The notes: a model not told the origin generated them from the letters alone. A stretch of 64,000 nt of DNA from Streptomyces canus (GCF_001514145.1 NZ_KQ948659.1:55454-119453); one strand, 5' to 3'. Shown: positions 56,272 through 64,000, counted from the stretch's first letter. Made by a program: numbers and translations.

Positions 56272-56832
56272 ATGGCGACCACTCGTTCTCTCTCCACCGC
56301 CCCCCTCACCGCCCCGTCCGAGAACGGCGCACGGCACCGACTCCGAGCCGTCCGCCCCGACGAGGTTCCCGAAGCGCCGGAGTTCCTTCCGCCGGGCGCC
56401 ACCTGGCTGCCCGCGCCCCAGCACACCCTGCCCATCCTGCCGGGCCAGCCCCCGATGATCGGCTACCTGGTCCTCGTCCCGGCCGACCAGCACCAGCCCT
56501 TCCGGCCGGAACCGACGGTCACGGACGCGGACGCCGGCGCCCCCCTCGTACGGATCGACACCGTGCAGCGCACCGCCGAGGTGAACGGCGAGCAACTCGA
56601 CCTCACCTACCTGGAGTTCGAGCTCCTCGCCCACCTCGTCCAGAACCCCCACCGGGTGCACACCCGCGACCAGCTGGTCACCACGGTCTGGGGCTACGGC
56701 CACGTGGGCGACGGCCGTACCGTCGACGTCCACATCGCCCGGCTGCGCCGCAAGCTGGGCGCGGAATTCCGGGGCGCGATCCAGACCGTGCGCCGGGTCG
56801 GCTACAAGTACACCCCGCCGACCGGCGGCTGA
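56272..56832 (+). CDS. Orphan OmpR-type winged-helix DNA-binding protein
   Basis: A 186-residue protein whose C-terminus (about 105-183) is a complete OmpR/PhoB-type DNA-binding domain (LTYLEFELLAHLVQNPHRVHTRDQL, DGRTVDVHIARLRRKLG, VRRVGYKY). The first 100 residues are Pro-rich and contain no receiver domain or phospho-Asp, so it is not a normal response regulator. GAAAGAG precedes the ATG. A role near glnII in nitrogen control is only a guess from position. Confidence 0.85.
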   Translation: MATTRSLSTAPLTAPSENGARHRLRAVRPDEVPEAPEFLPPGATWLPAPQHTLPILPGQPPMIGYLVLVPADQHQPFRPEPTVTDADAGAPLVRIDTVQRTAEVNGEQLDLTYLEFELLAHLVQNPHRVHTRDQLVTTVWGYGHVGDGRTVDVHIARLRRKLGAEFRGAIQTVRRVGYKYTPPTGG

Positions 56833-56892
56833 CCGTCTGCCCAGGGCAGATCCGGGTTCCCTCGCGGCGCTCCGGCGGGCACAGTCACCGGC

Positions 56893-57900
56893 ATGAGACT
56901 TCTTCTGCTGGGTGGTACGGAGTTCGTCGGCCGGGCCGTCGCCGAGGCGGCCCTGGAACGCGGCTGGGACGTGACCGTCTTCCACCGGGGACGGCACGCG
57001 CCCGTGGCCGGGGTGCGGTCGCTGCACGGCGACCGCACCGCGCCCGGCGGTCTCACGGCCCTGGCCGAAGGGGGCTCCTGGGACCTGGTCGTCGACACCT
57101 GGTCGGCGGCGCCCCGCGCGGTCCGGGACGCGGCGCGGCTGCTGCGGGGCCGAGCCGACCGGTATGCGTATGTGTCGAGTCGCTCGGTGTACGCCTGGCC
57201 GCAGCCGGCCGGACACACCGAGGACGCGCCCCTGGTCGAGGGCGCCGCGGCCGACGCGGAGCAGACCGACTACGCCCGGGACAAACGGGGCGGTGAACTG
57301 GCCGCCGTCGAGGCGTTCGGCACCGACCGCTCCCTGCTCGTACGGGCGGGGCTGATCCTCGGCCCGTACGAGAACATCGGCCGCCTGCCGTGGTGGCTGG
57401 ACCGTATCGCCCGCGGCGGGCAGGTCCTGGCACCGGGGCCACGGGACCTCCCTCTCCAGTACGTCGACGTCCGCGACCTGGCGCAGTGGACGCTGAGCGC
57501 CGCCGAGGCGGAGCTGACCGGCCCGTACAACCTGATCAGCCCGCGCGGCCACACCACCATGGCCGAACTCCTCGACGCCTGCGTGGCCGTGACCGGGTCG
57601 AACGCCGAACTGCGCTGGACCGACCCGGACATCGTCCTCGACGCGGGCATCGAACCCTGGACCGGCCTGCCGGTGTGGGTCCCGCCGGACACCGACCTGC
57701 ACACCAGCCTCCACTGCGGGGACACCTCGCGGGCCGCCGCGGCGGGCCTGCGCTGCCGTCCGGTCGCCGAGACGGTGTCCGACACCTGGCACTGGCTGCG
57801 GGAGATCGGCGGGGTGGCACCGCAGCGCCCGGACCGGCCGGTAGTGGGTATCGACGAGGAGACGGAGGCGAAGGCACTCGCGACCGGCGCACGCGATTGA
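56893..57900 (+). CDS. NAD(P)-dependent epimerase/dehydratase-family protein
   Basis: A 335-residue extended SDR-type protein: Rossmann motif LLLGGTEFVG at the N-terminus, YVSSRSVYAWP, catalytic-type Tyr-x-x-x-Lys in TDYARDKRGGE, and a substrate-binding tail. The atypical GGTxFVG motif is seen in isoflavone-reductase/UDP-sugar-like reductases of Streptomyces. Substrate unknown. Single gene. Confidence 0.83.
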   Translation: MRLLLLGGTEFVGRAVAEAALERGWDVTVFHRGRHAPVAGVRSLHGDRTAPGGLTALAEGGSWDLVVDTWSAAPRAVRDAARLLRGRADRYAYVSSRSVYAWPQPAGHTEDAPLVEGAAADAEQTDYARDKRGGELAAVEAFGTDRSLLVRAGLILGPYENIGRLPWWLDRIARGGQVLAPGPRDLPLQYVDVRDLAQWTLSAAEAELTGPYNLISPRGHTTMAELLDACVAVTGSNAELRWTDPDIVLDAGIEPWTGLPVWVPPDTDLHTSLHCGDTSRAAAAGLRCRPVAETVSDTWHWLREIGGVAPQRPDRPVVGIDEETEAKALATGARD

Positions 57901-57924
57901 GTGCAGCGGTCGGTCCGCGCGAGG

Positions 57925-58374
57925 TCAGACCTCCTCGGCCGCCGCGTCCCGCACCCCCGCCAAGAACCCCCGGATCGCCGCCCGTTCCCCCTCGTCGTAC
58001 CCCTGGAGCAGCTCCACCGCCCGCCCGATCAGCGGTCCGAAGAAGGCCTGCCCCAGCTCCACCGCGCGTTCGTCCACCTCGACGACCACCTTGCGCCGGT
58101 CCTCCCGCCCCCGTACCCGCCGCACATGACCGGCCCGCTCCATCCGGTCGAGCAGCGAGGTCGTCCCCGCCGAGTTGAGCCCGAGCTCCGCGCCGAGCCG
58201 CCCCGCCGTCCTCTCCTCACCCGCGCGGGAGGCGTCCATCAGGGCGATCAGGGCGCGGACGTCCGTCGGATGCATGGCGTTGCGCTGGGCGAACCGGGCA
58301 CTGTGCAGGCCGAGTTCGACGGTCACCGCGCGCAGGAGATGGACGATCTCCATCTCCGGTCCCGGGGACGGCAT
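57925..58374 (-). CDS. MarR-family transcriptional regulator
   Basis: A 149-residue dimeric winged-helix regulator: MHPTDVRALIALMDASRAGEE, RLGAELGLNSAGTTSLLDRMERAG and the wing RVRGREDRRKVVVEV. The ATG at 58374 has GGAGG six bases upstream, while GTG 58380 touches the site, so ATG is preferred. It is divergent from an alpha/beta hydrolase gene across a 43 bp perfect palindrome and most likely represses both genes until a ligand binds. Confidence 0.9.
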   Translation of the reverse strand: MPSPGPEMEIVHLLRAVTVELGLHSARFAQRNAMHPTDVRALIALMDASRAGEERTAGRLGAELGLNSAGTTSLLDRMERAGHVRRVRGREDRRKVVVEVDERAVELGQAFFGPLIGRAVELLQGYDEGERAAIRGFLAGVRDAAAEEV

Positions 58375-58386
58375 ACGCACCCTCCA

Positions 58387-58429
58387 GTATTATCTCGCTC
58401 ATCGAGTATCTTGCTGAGCGAGATAATAC
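58387..58429. promoter_or_regulatory. MarR operator palindrome between divergent genes
   Basis: GTATTATCTCGCTCA (58387-58401) and its exact complement (58415-58429) form a 15 bp inverted repeat with a 13 bp spacer. The spacer itself contains CGAGTAT, echoing the ATACTCG-like core, so two overlapping dimer sites are possible. It occupies most of the 66 bp gap and must cover both promoters. Confidence 0.85.
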
Positions 58430-58440
58430 GGGAGGGATCG

Positions 58441-59307
58441 ATGGGCAGATACGACGACGACGCGTTCCAGGCCGCCTACGACAAGGTGCTGGCCAAGTGG
58501 CCCGCCGACCGGGAGGCGCTACGGGTGCCCACCCCGTTCGGCACCACCCACGTCACCGCATGCGGCCCGGCCGACGCGCCCCCGCTCGTCCTGCTGCCGG
58601 GCGGCGGGGGAGCGACCTCCACGTCCTGGTACGCCCAGGCCGCCCACCTCGCCCGCACCCGCCGGATCCTCGCCGTCGACCTGATCGGAGCCCCGGGCCG
58701 CAGCGAACCGGCCGCCGACCGTCACCCCCGTACGGTCGCCGACCTGGCCGCCTGGCTGGACGCCCTCCTCGGCGGACTCCGCGTCACGGAGGCCGACTTC
58801 GGTGGGCACTCCTACGGCGCCTGGATCGCCCTGCACTACGCCGTGCACGCCCCCCACCGGATGCGCCGCCTGTTCCTCCTGGACCCGACCCAGTGCTTCG
58901 CCGGGTTCAAGGCGGCGTATCTGCTGCACGCCCTGCCGATGCTGCTGCGCCCCACGCCGACCCGGGTCCGCGCCTTCCTGGACTGGGAGACCGGGGGAGC
59001 GGCCACCCTGGACCTCGACTGGCTGCGCCTCCAGGAGGCCGCCGCGGGATTCCCCACCGTCAGACCGGTCACCGGCCCCCGCCCCGCCCCGGACGCGCTG
59101 CGCGACCTCAACACACCGGTCCTGCTGCTCGTGGCCGCGAACAGCAGGACCCATGACCCCTACGAGGCGACGGCCCAGGCCGGCGAACTGCTGCCGCGGG
59201 CGGAGGCCGATGTCGTCCCCGGCGTCTCCCACCACGCGCTGCCGCAGTCCGCACCTCCCGAACTGGCCCGCCGCCTCAGTGAGTTCCTAGGTGAACGTCC
59301 CGAATGA
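58441..59307 (+). CDS. Alpha/beta-hydrolase-fold enzyme
   Basis: A 288-residue cytoplasmic alpha/beta hydrolase. Oxyanion segment LLPGGGGATSTSW, nucleophile elbow GGHSYGAW with S124, and the catalytic His at 264/265 (GVSHHALP); the acid is probably in the NSRTHDPYE region. A cap domain lies at about 150-215. GGGAGGG precedes the ATG. The MarR control suggests it handles an aromatic or lactone-like compound (inference). Ends two bases before the convergent secreted-protein gene. Confidence 0.87.
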   Translation: MGRYDDDAFQAAYDKVLAKWPADREALRVPTPFGTTHVTACGPADAPPLVLLPGGGGATSTSWYAQAAHLARTRRILAVDLIGAPGRSEPAADRHPRTVADLAAWLDALLGGLRVTEADFGGHSYGAWIALHYAVHAPHRMRRLFLLDPTQCFAGFKAAYLLHALPMLLRPTPTRVRAFLDWETGGAATLDLDWLRLQEAAAGFPTVRPVTGPRPAPDALRDLNTPVLLLVAANSRTHDPYEATAQAGELLPRAEADVVPGVSHHALPQSAPPELARRLSEFLGERPE

Positions 59308-59309
59308 CC

Positions 59310-59960
59310 TCACCCCACCTTCTCGATCAGAGCCCGGCGGATGAGGAACTTGCCCGGCTCCCGCACCTGCTCGAAGGCCGCGTTGTTGAGCAGGGCGCAG
59401 CTTCCGGAGACCGAAGTGACCTCCACCGTCGTGGACTTGTTGTTGTCCAGGTTGGTGACCTTCAGCTTCGTGCCGGCCGGGAACTGGTTGCTGGACGCGG
59501 CGGGCGCGCCGGCCTCACCGGAGAGCGTGACGGTCGAGCCATTGCACACCTGCTGTCCGGAGGCGGCGTTGCCCGCGGGGGGAGCCTGAGAAGCGGGCGC
59601 AGACGCGGACGCGGCCTGTGAGGGCTGCCCCGCGGCGGCCTGGGAGCCCTGAGCCGACTCCCCGACCACGCAACCGGACGCCTCCTGCTGCACCTTGATC
59701 TGCGCGATCACCGCTTCCCGGTTGGCGATCCGGGCCGCCGACTGTGCGTCGGGAGCGGAGCGTTGCCCCTCGATGAACCGCTGGTTGTTGCCGAGCGCGG
59801 TGGCGAGCCCCTGGCAGACCGTCGATTCCGCCGCCGTCTGCGGACTCTGCGCGGCGTTCGAGGTGCTGGCCATCACAAAGGCCCCACCACCCGCCACCGC
59901 CGCCGCGCTCACCAGCAGCGCGACCTTCTTCTTCGTACCGAGTGTTCTCCTGCGCGACAT
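59310..59960 (-). CDS. Secreted protein with Ala/Ser/Gln-rich linker
   Basis: A 216-residue exported protein: basic MSRRRTLGTKKK start and hydrophobic helix (13-35), a helical part with two Cys (STVCQGL, ASGCVVG), an Ala/Ser/Gln linker (about 105-135), and a C-terminal beta domain with two more Cys (QQVCNGS, GSCALLN) ending in RALIEKVG. The order helix, Cys-bearing coil, low-complexity linker, domain is like the DUF1996 protein at 50938-52548. CAGGAGG six bases before the ATG. Function unknown. Confidence 0.75.
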   Translation of the reverse strand: MSRRRTLGTKKKVALLVSAAAVAGGGAFVMASTSNAAQSPQTAAESTVCQGLATALGNNQRFIEGQRSAPDAQSAARIANREAVIAQIKVQQEASGCVVGESAQGSQAAAGQPSQAASASAPASQAPPAGNAASGQQVCNGSTVTLSGEAGAPAASSNQFPAGTKLKVTNLDNNKSTTVEVTSVSGSCALLNNAAFEQVREPGKFLIRRALIEKVG

Positions 59961-60067
59961 CCGCGCCTCCTGAGAGGTAGGGGAGCGTACGCCGCTATGT
60001 ACGAGATACCGAACGAGGTTACTCAGCGGTTACAGGAGTCAGCTGACGTAACCTGCGTCACAGTCCG

Positions 60068-60430
60068 CTATTTCCTGGCCAGGGCGTCCCGTACGGCGTC
60101 CTCGGTGCGCCCGACCACCGCGGAGCCGTCGTCCGCCGTGATGAGGGGCCGCTGGATCAGCTTCGGGTGTTCGGCGAGCGCGGTGATCCAACGGTCGCGC
60201 GAACTGTCGTCCCTGGCCCACTCCTTGAGGCCGAGCTCCTTGGCGGCGGCCTCCTGGGTGCGGGTGATGTCCCACGGTTCGAGCCCGAGCCGGTCGAGCA
60301 CCTCGCGGATCTCGTCCTCGCTCGGGACGTCCTCCAGATAGCGGCGGACGGTGTACTCGGCGCCCTCCGCGTCGAGCAGGCTGATCGCGCTGCGACACTT
60401 CGAACAGGCCGGATTGATCCAGATCTCCAT
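60068..60430 (-). CDS. ArsC/Spx-family (arsenate reductase-like) protein
   Basis: A 120-residue thioredoxin-fold protein. The N-terminal NPACSKCRSAISLL has Cys9 at the ArsC active-site position plus Cys12, a C-x-x-C as in Spx-like members. RRYLEDVPS and IQRPLI are also conserved. Glutaredoxin-linked arsenate reduction is possible, but no arsenic gene is nearby, so a redox or regulatory role is as likely. The start MEIWINP is chosen by homology; the ribosome site is weak. Confidence 0.83.
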   Translation of the reverse strand: MEIWINPACSKCRSAISLLDAEGAEYTVRRYLEDVPSEDEIREVLDRLGLEPWDITRTQEAAAKELGLKEWARDDSSRDRWITALAEHPKLIQRPLITADDGSAVVGRTEDAVRDALARK

Positions 60431-60505
60431 GGTGTCCACGGTACGCGAAAACCCGTCTTCCCCCTGCGTCACAGCACCCCCGAAAGCCCTTGTGGCCAGG
60501 GGCTT

Positions 60506-60528
60506 TTGTCAGTGGCGGACGGTAGAAT
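60506..60528 (+). promoter_or_regulatory. RecA-independent DNA-damage (PafBC-type) promoter
   Basis: TTGTCAGTG (60506-60514), eight bases, then TAGAAT (60523-60528) matches the actinobacterial RecA-NDp consensus TTGTCRGTG-N8-TAnnnT at every fixed position. This promoter is activated by PafBC after DNA damage in mycobacteria. The gene starts about 67 bases downstream. Confidence 0.8.
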
Positions 60529-60595
60529 GAAACCAGTGTTCGAGGGCGTCGCCGGGTCCCCCGGTGGCCGCCCTTACCGCGACAGGAGGATGCCT

Positions 60596-60910
60596 GTGCC
60601 CGCTGCCGCACTGAAGCAGAAGCCGTTCCCGACCCAGTCCACCGCGAAGCATCCCGTGCTGCTCGACCTGCCGTACACCCCCGTGGAGAAGCGCCCGTTG
60701 CCGCCGGGCCGTCCCCGCGAGTGGTATGTCACCCACAACCGCCGCCTCAAGGCGATGCGGCTCGCGATCGCCCTGCTCGACTCCGGCGTCTACGTGCCGA
60801 ACCAGGCCCGCAACGAGACGATCCGGGACACGGCGGAGATGATCGGCGTCCACCCACCGTCGGACACGACGTGCCACATGGTGCGGGCGCTGATGCGCTA
60901 CTCACGGTAG
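60596..60910 (+). CDS. Small conserved-looking protein of unknown function under a DNA-damage promoter
   Basis: A 104-residue basic protein: Pro/Lys-rich first half (KQKPFPTQSTAKHPVLLDLP, EKRPLPPGRPREWY) and a helical second half (NRRLKAMRLAIALLDSGVY, RDTAEMIGVHPPSDTTCHMVRALMR) that could be a small DNA-binding helical bundle. No family recognised. AGGAGG (60584-60589) lies six bases before GTG 60596, while ATG 60590 abuts it, so the GTG is chosen. The upstream PafBC-type promoter suggests induction by DNA damage. Confidence 0.75.
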   Translation: MPAAALKQKPFPTQSTAKHPVLLDLPYTPVEKRPLPPGRPREWYVTHNRRLKAMRLAIALLDSGVYVPNQARNETIRDTAEMIGVHPPSDTTCHMVRALMRYSR

Positions 60911-60951
60911 GCCGTGGCGCCGGGCGCCCTCCTGGGCGCCCGGCGTTCCGG

Positions 60952-62151
60952 TCAGCCGGTGCCCCCGGCCAACTCCTTGTCCAACGGCACCCGGAAACGC
61001 GGTGTCACGCGTGTCGCCCCCACCCACCCCCGCAGTCGCTCCGCCTCCACCGCGATGGCCGCCTCGGCCTCGCTCCCCACGCCCTCCGTGTCCAGCAACC
61101 GCCAGACGATCTCCCCGTCGGGCCGCTGGCCCCAACCGCCCGCCACCCGCCCGTTCCACCACACCGTCGGTCCCACGTTGCCGCTGCGGTCGAACAGGGC
61201 GGGCCGCAACTCCGGTGCCAGGTACCAGTCCCGTTGCTGCCAGCCCATCGCCGTCGGATCGAGGCCGGGAAGCAAGGCCGCCCAGGGCTCCACGGGTCCC
61301 GCGACCGGGTCGGCGTCGCCGTCGACGACGTAGGCCGGGCCCTCGTCGACGGACACCCGGACCGCGCGGATCGTCGTGAGCGCACGGCGGACGTCGCTCA
61401 CCTTCCAGCCCGTCCACCACTTCAGGTCGGCCTCGGTGGCGGGGCCGCACACGGTGAGCCAGCGCCGCAGCAACCCGGCCTGGGCCTCGGCCACGTCGAG
61501 TTCGGGATGCGGGGGTGCCACCGCCCAGCGGAACTGCGTGGAGATCCAGGAGCCGAGCGGCCGGCCGCGGACCACCTTGCCCTCCACGCCGAGCACCTTG
61601 AGCAGGCGGCTCGAGACGGAGTGGACGCCTTCGTAGCTCTTCCCGGCCGCGTACACGAACTGCTCCCGCAGCCGCGGCTCGTCCTGGGAGAGCTCCGTCG
61701 CCGTCGCCTCGCCGCGTCGGGCGAGCGCGGCCAGCGTCGCCTCCTCGACCTCCTTCAGCCAGGTCGCGTCCGGGGCCCCGGCCTTCGCCATGTCCTTGAG
61801 GAGCTTGGCCCGCTCCCGCGCGGCGACCGTGAGGCCGGTCGAGGCGTGCACGACCGCGGTGAGCTCGGTCGGGAACGCGAACACGGTGTGCCGCATCCCG
61901 TGCATCCGCACCAACGACCGGTCCTCGTACAACGCCCGCTCGGTCTCGGCGACGGTCCCCGAGGGATCCACGAGCCGCGCGCCGACCGCCAGATACACGG
62001 TCGCGGGATCGGACCCGTGCAGCGCGACCAGAGCACCGGCCACCTCCTCGGGACTCCCCACCCGAGCCGCCCCGGCAAGCTGCTGCCGCAACGCCAGCCG
62101 AGCCCGCCGCTCGCCCACCCCGATGTACCGCTCCCCGCCACCCGTAGCCAT
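60952..62151 (-). CDS. Winged-helix DNA-binding protein of the AlkZ/YcaQ (HTH_42) superfamily
   Basis: About 399 residues. The order of blocks (RRARLALRQQL, VALHGSDPATVYLAV, VRMHGMRHTVFAF, RRWLTVCGPATEADLKWWTGW, FDRSGNVGPTVWWNGRVAGGW) is that of the HTH_42 superfamily, which includes AlkZ glycosylases that unhook interstrand crosslinks and remove alkylated bases. The catalytic Gln-x-Gln/Asp position reads HGSD here, so glycosylase activity is doubtful. Start uncertain: ATG 62151 is chosen, ATG 62160 is equally open. Convergent with the DNA-damage-promoter gene. Confidence 0.8.
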   Translation of the reverse strand: MATGGGERYIGVGERRARLALRQQLAGAARVGSPEEVAGALVALHGSDPATVYLAVGARLVDPSGTVAETERALYEDRSLVRMHGMRHTVFAFPTELTAVVHASTGLTVAARERAKLLKDMAKAGAPDATWLKEVEEATLAALARRGEATATELSQDEPRLREQFVYAAGKSYEGVHSVSSRLLKVLGVEGKVVRGRPLGSWISTQFRWAVAPPHPELDVAEAQAGLLRRWLTVCGPATEADLKWWTGWKVSDVRRALTTIRAVRVSVDEGPAYVVDGDADPVAGPVEPWAALLPGLDPTAMGWQQRDWYLAPELRPALFDRSGNVGPTVWWNGRVAGGWGQRPDGEIVWRLLDTEGVGSEAEAAIAVEAERLRGWVGATRVTPRFRVPLDKELAGGTG

Positions 62152-62394
62152 ACGGCCCATCTTGACGCATGCCACTGACAACGCGCCCCAGAGGGGCGCG
62201 GGGCCGTATTGGATGTGCGGCTACCGCCGCGTGGGCGCGACCAGCCACGACGGCGCCGCAGACGGCAGAAGGCGCTCACCGTCACCCGATCGCCGTACCC
62301 CGCATGCGCACCCTCCCCCTCCGGCCCTTCACTGCGATGAGGAGGTGAAGGACACCGGCGACCAGGAGGCGAGCGTGACCCAGAGACAGGGCCC

Positions 62395-63735
62395 ATGAAC
62401 ACCCCCGCCACCCGCGCGGAGCGCGGCCGCACCGCCCGCAAACGCGTCCCCCGTTCCGCCCACGCCCTCTGGATACCGTCCGTGGACCGCCCCGACCCCG
62501 TCGCCGTACTGGAACGGCAGGGCCGCGACCGGCTCCCGGAGCTGCTGCCGATCCGGTACGGCAGGATGTCCGCCTCCCCCTTCGCCTTCCTGCGCGGCGC
62601 GGCCGCCGTGATGGCCGCCGATCTCGCCCCCCAGCCCCACACCGGCCTCACCGTGCAGCTCTGCGGCGACGCCCACCTGCTCAACTTCGGCCTGCACGCC
62701 TCCCCGGAACGCTCTCTCCTCTTCGACATCAACGACTTCGACGAGACCTTCCCCGGCCCCTTCGAGTGGGACGTCAAACGGCTCGCCGCGAGCGTCGCCG
62801 TGGCCGCCCGCGAGAACGGGCACGGCGAGGCCAAGGCCCACCGGGCGGCGGGGGAGGCCGTCACCGCGTACCGCACGGCCATGCGCCGGCTGGCCCGCAT
62901 GGGCGAGCTGGAGGTCTGGTACGCGAGCGCCGACGCGGACAGCCTGTTGCCGCTCGTGCGTTCCGTCCGTCACCGCGGGCATGTGGAGTCCAGCCTCACC
63001 CGGGCCCGCCGCCGCACCAGCATCCAGGCTCTCGGCAAGCTCACGGAGGTCGTCGACGGCCGCCGCCGCATCGTCCACGACCCGCCGCTCCTCGAGCCGG
63101 CCGGCGCGTCCGACATGGCCAGCCTGCGCAAGATCTTCAGCGACTACCGCTCCACGCTCTCCGAGGAGCGCCGGCTGCTCCTGGACCGCTACCGCTTCGT
63201 CGACGCGGCCCGCAAGGTCGTCGGCGTCGGGAGCGTCGGCATGCGCTGCTTCATCGTGCTCCTTGAGGGGCGGGACGTCGACGACCCGCTGTTCCTGCAG
63301 CTCAAGGAAGCGCGGGAATCCGTACTGGAGGAGTATCTGCCGCATGGCCCGTACGACCATCCCGGCCGCCGTGTGGTCGTGGGCCAGCGGCTGCTCCAGG
63401 CAACGAGCGACATCTTCCTGGGCTGGATGAGCGGACCGCAGGGGCGCGCCTTCTACTGGCGCCGGCTGCGTGACATGAAGGTCTCCGCGGACGTCGCCGG
63501 CATGCCCCCGGCCGACCTCAGGGCCTACGCCCGCCTGTGCGGCACCACCCTGGCGCGCGCCCACGCCCGCTCCGGCGACCGCATCGCCATCGCCGCGTAC
63601 CTGGGCACCTCTGACACCTTCGACCAGTCGGTCGCCGACTTCGCGCTCACCTACGCAGACCGGACCACGACCGACCACGCGGCCCTGTCCGCCGCCATCG
63701 CGGCAGGCGTCGTCACGGCGGCCCCGGGCGAGTGA
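62395..63735 (+). CDS. DUF2252-family protein
   Basis: A 446-residue protein of the DUF2252 family, with the kinase-like-fold signatures LCGDAHLLNFG and FDINDFDETFPGPFEWDVKRLAAS, and VGVGSVGMRCFIVLLEG. The HxxN and DxD-type residues resemble a phosphotransferase site, but no activity is proven for the family. The N-terminus is Arg-rich. The ATG is at 62395; the nearest purine-rich sequence upstream is weak. Confidence 0.85.
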   Translation: MNTPATRAERGRTARKRVPRSAHALWIPSVDRPDPVAVLERQGRDRLPELLPIRYGRMSASPFAFLRGAAAVMAADLAPQPHTGLTVQLCGDAHLLNFGLHASPERSLLFDINDFDETFPGPFEWDVKRLAASVAVAARENGHGEAKAHRAAGEAVTAYRTAMRRLARMGELEVWYASADADSLLPLVRSVRHRGHVESSLTRARRRTSIQALGKLTEVVDGRRRIVHDPPLLEPAGASDMASLRKIFSDYRSTLSEERRLLLDRYRFVDAARKVVGVGSVGMRCFIVLLEGRDVDDPLFLQLKEARESVLEEYLPHGPYDHPGRRVVVGQRLLQATSDIFLGWMSGPQGRAFYWRRLRDMKVSADVAGMPPADLRAYARLCGTTLARAHARSGDRIAIAAYLGTSDTFDQSVADFALTYADRTTTDHAALSAAIAAGVVTAAPGE

Positions 63736-63755
63736 CCCCCGACCGCCCCACCCGC

Positions 63756-64000
63756 TCACCCGTACCGCTCCACCAACCCCCGCACATACGCCTCCAGCCG
63801 CCCGCCCAGTACCTGCGGTGTCAGCTCGGTGCGTCCGAGTTCGCGCCACGGTCCGGCGAGCTTCGCCGCGTCGGGGCAGTAGGCGAGCGCGTCGAGGAGC
63901 CGCCAGTACAGGTGGTCCGGCCCGTCGGCGAGCCGGTGTCCGCCGTGCGCCTCGTACCGCTGACGGAAGGCGAGGCCGTGTTCGGGGCCGTGGAGCAGGG
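63756..64000 (-). CDS. C-terminal part of an aminoglycoside-phosphotransferase-like protein (partial)
   Basis: The last 80 or so residues of a gene that runs out of the window: LAFRQRYEAHGGHRLADGPDHLYWRLLDALAYC ... LGGRLEAYVRGLVERYG, then TGA at 63758-63756. Helix pattern and the HLYWRLLDAL block are like the C-terminal lobe of APH-fold phosphotransferases. The catalytic HxxxxN loop lies outside the window, so the call is tentative. Confidence 0.6.
   Translation of the reverse strand, partial: LLHGPEHGLAFRQRYEAHGGHRLADGPDHLYWRLLDALAYCPDAAKLAGPWRELGRTELTPQVLGGRLEAYVRGLVERYG

Noticed and set aside
60483..60510. Hairpin AAAGCCC/GGGCTTT followed by TTTT, terminator-like on the plus strand
   Set aside because: No plus-strand gene ends upstream of it, and its 3' arm overlaps the PafBC-type promoter, so a terminator role is unlikely.

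Overview
The window is a piece of a Streptomyces chromosome. The base composition is very GC rich, codon third positions are almost always G or C, GTG starts are common, and AAGGAG/GGAGG ribosome sites are typical. Gene content and order (panB, nadE, glnA2, glnE, malR-malEFG-aglA, amylopullulanase, glnII) match, from memory, the glnII-to-panB part of the S. coelicolor core chromosome. I see no tRNA or rRNA gene, phage, insertion sequence or CRISPR array, so this is mostly ordinary core chromosome.

Layout. 1-10.8 kb: a large AfsR/SARP-type ATPase regulator, a DrrAB-like ABC exporter, two MFS drug exporters, a membrane-anchored endonuclease/exonuclease/phosphatase-fold protein and a TetR regulator. 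A TetR-type operator overlaps an apparently leaderless MFS promoter. 10.9-18.5 kb: panB, a VOC protein, glutamine-dependent NAD synthase, a secreted S53 (sedolisin) protease, and a DUF3105/DUF305 secreted pair. 18.8-27.4 kb: glnA2, small stress or antibiotic-type enzymes, a LuxR-type regulator coupled to a flavin-binding oxidase-like protein, a lipoprotein, a 750 bp repeat-rich spacer and glnE. 27.4-30.6 kb: a DMT exporter divergent from its LysR-type regulator, a structured 128 bp tandem-repeat spacer, and a PAP2 membrane phosphatase.

30.7-45.0 kb is the alpha-glucan locus: malR (LacI family) divergent from malE-malF-malG-aglA, then a secreted alpha-amylase and a 1799-residue secreted alpha-amylase/pullulanase fusion. 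Extracellular starch and pullulan would be cut by the two secreted enzymes, maltose and maltodextrin imported by MalEFG, and split inside by AglA. No ABC ATPase is encoded here; in Streptomyces the shared ATPase MsiK normally does that job. CTTGC/GCAAG half-sites lie in the malR-malE gap and before the amylase. The amylase and pullulanase genes share a promoter-to-start layout. Strong hairpins sit between malE/malF and malG/aglA and after aglA.

45.1-54.6 kb: a receiver-SpoIIE phosphatase, a CHMI-like isomerase, TetR, a sigma-factor-like protein fused to a membrane segment and extracellular domain, a TPR protein, a lipoprotein, a DUF1996 secreted protein with a GGQQQ repeat linker, and a two-component system. 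54.9-64 kb: glnII under a four-part GlnR-box array, a 40-residue Cys/His-rich small protein, an orphan OmpR-type DNA-binding protein, an epimerase, a MarR/hydrolase divergent pair around a 43 bp palindrome, a secreted protein, an ArsC-like protein, a small protein behind a PafBC-type (RecA-independent) DNA-damage promoter, an AlkZ-superfamily winged-helix protein, DUF2252, and the end of a phosphotransferase-like gene.

I did not find a clearly new multi-gene system. The best leads are the PafBC-type promoter on an unknown gene next to an AlkZ-superfamily gene, the sigma-like membrane fusion, the two structured repeat spacers, and the operator palindromes.
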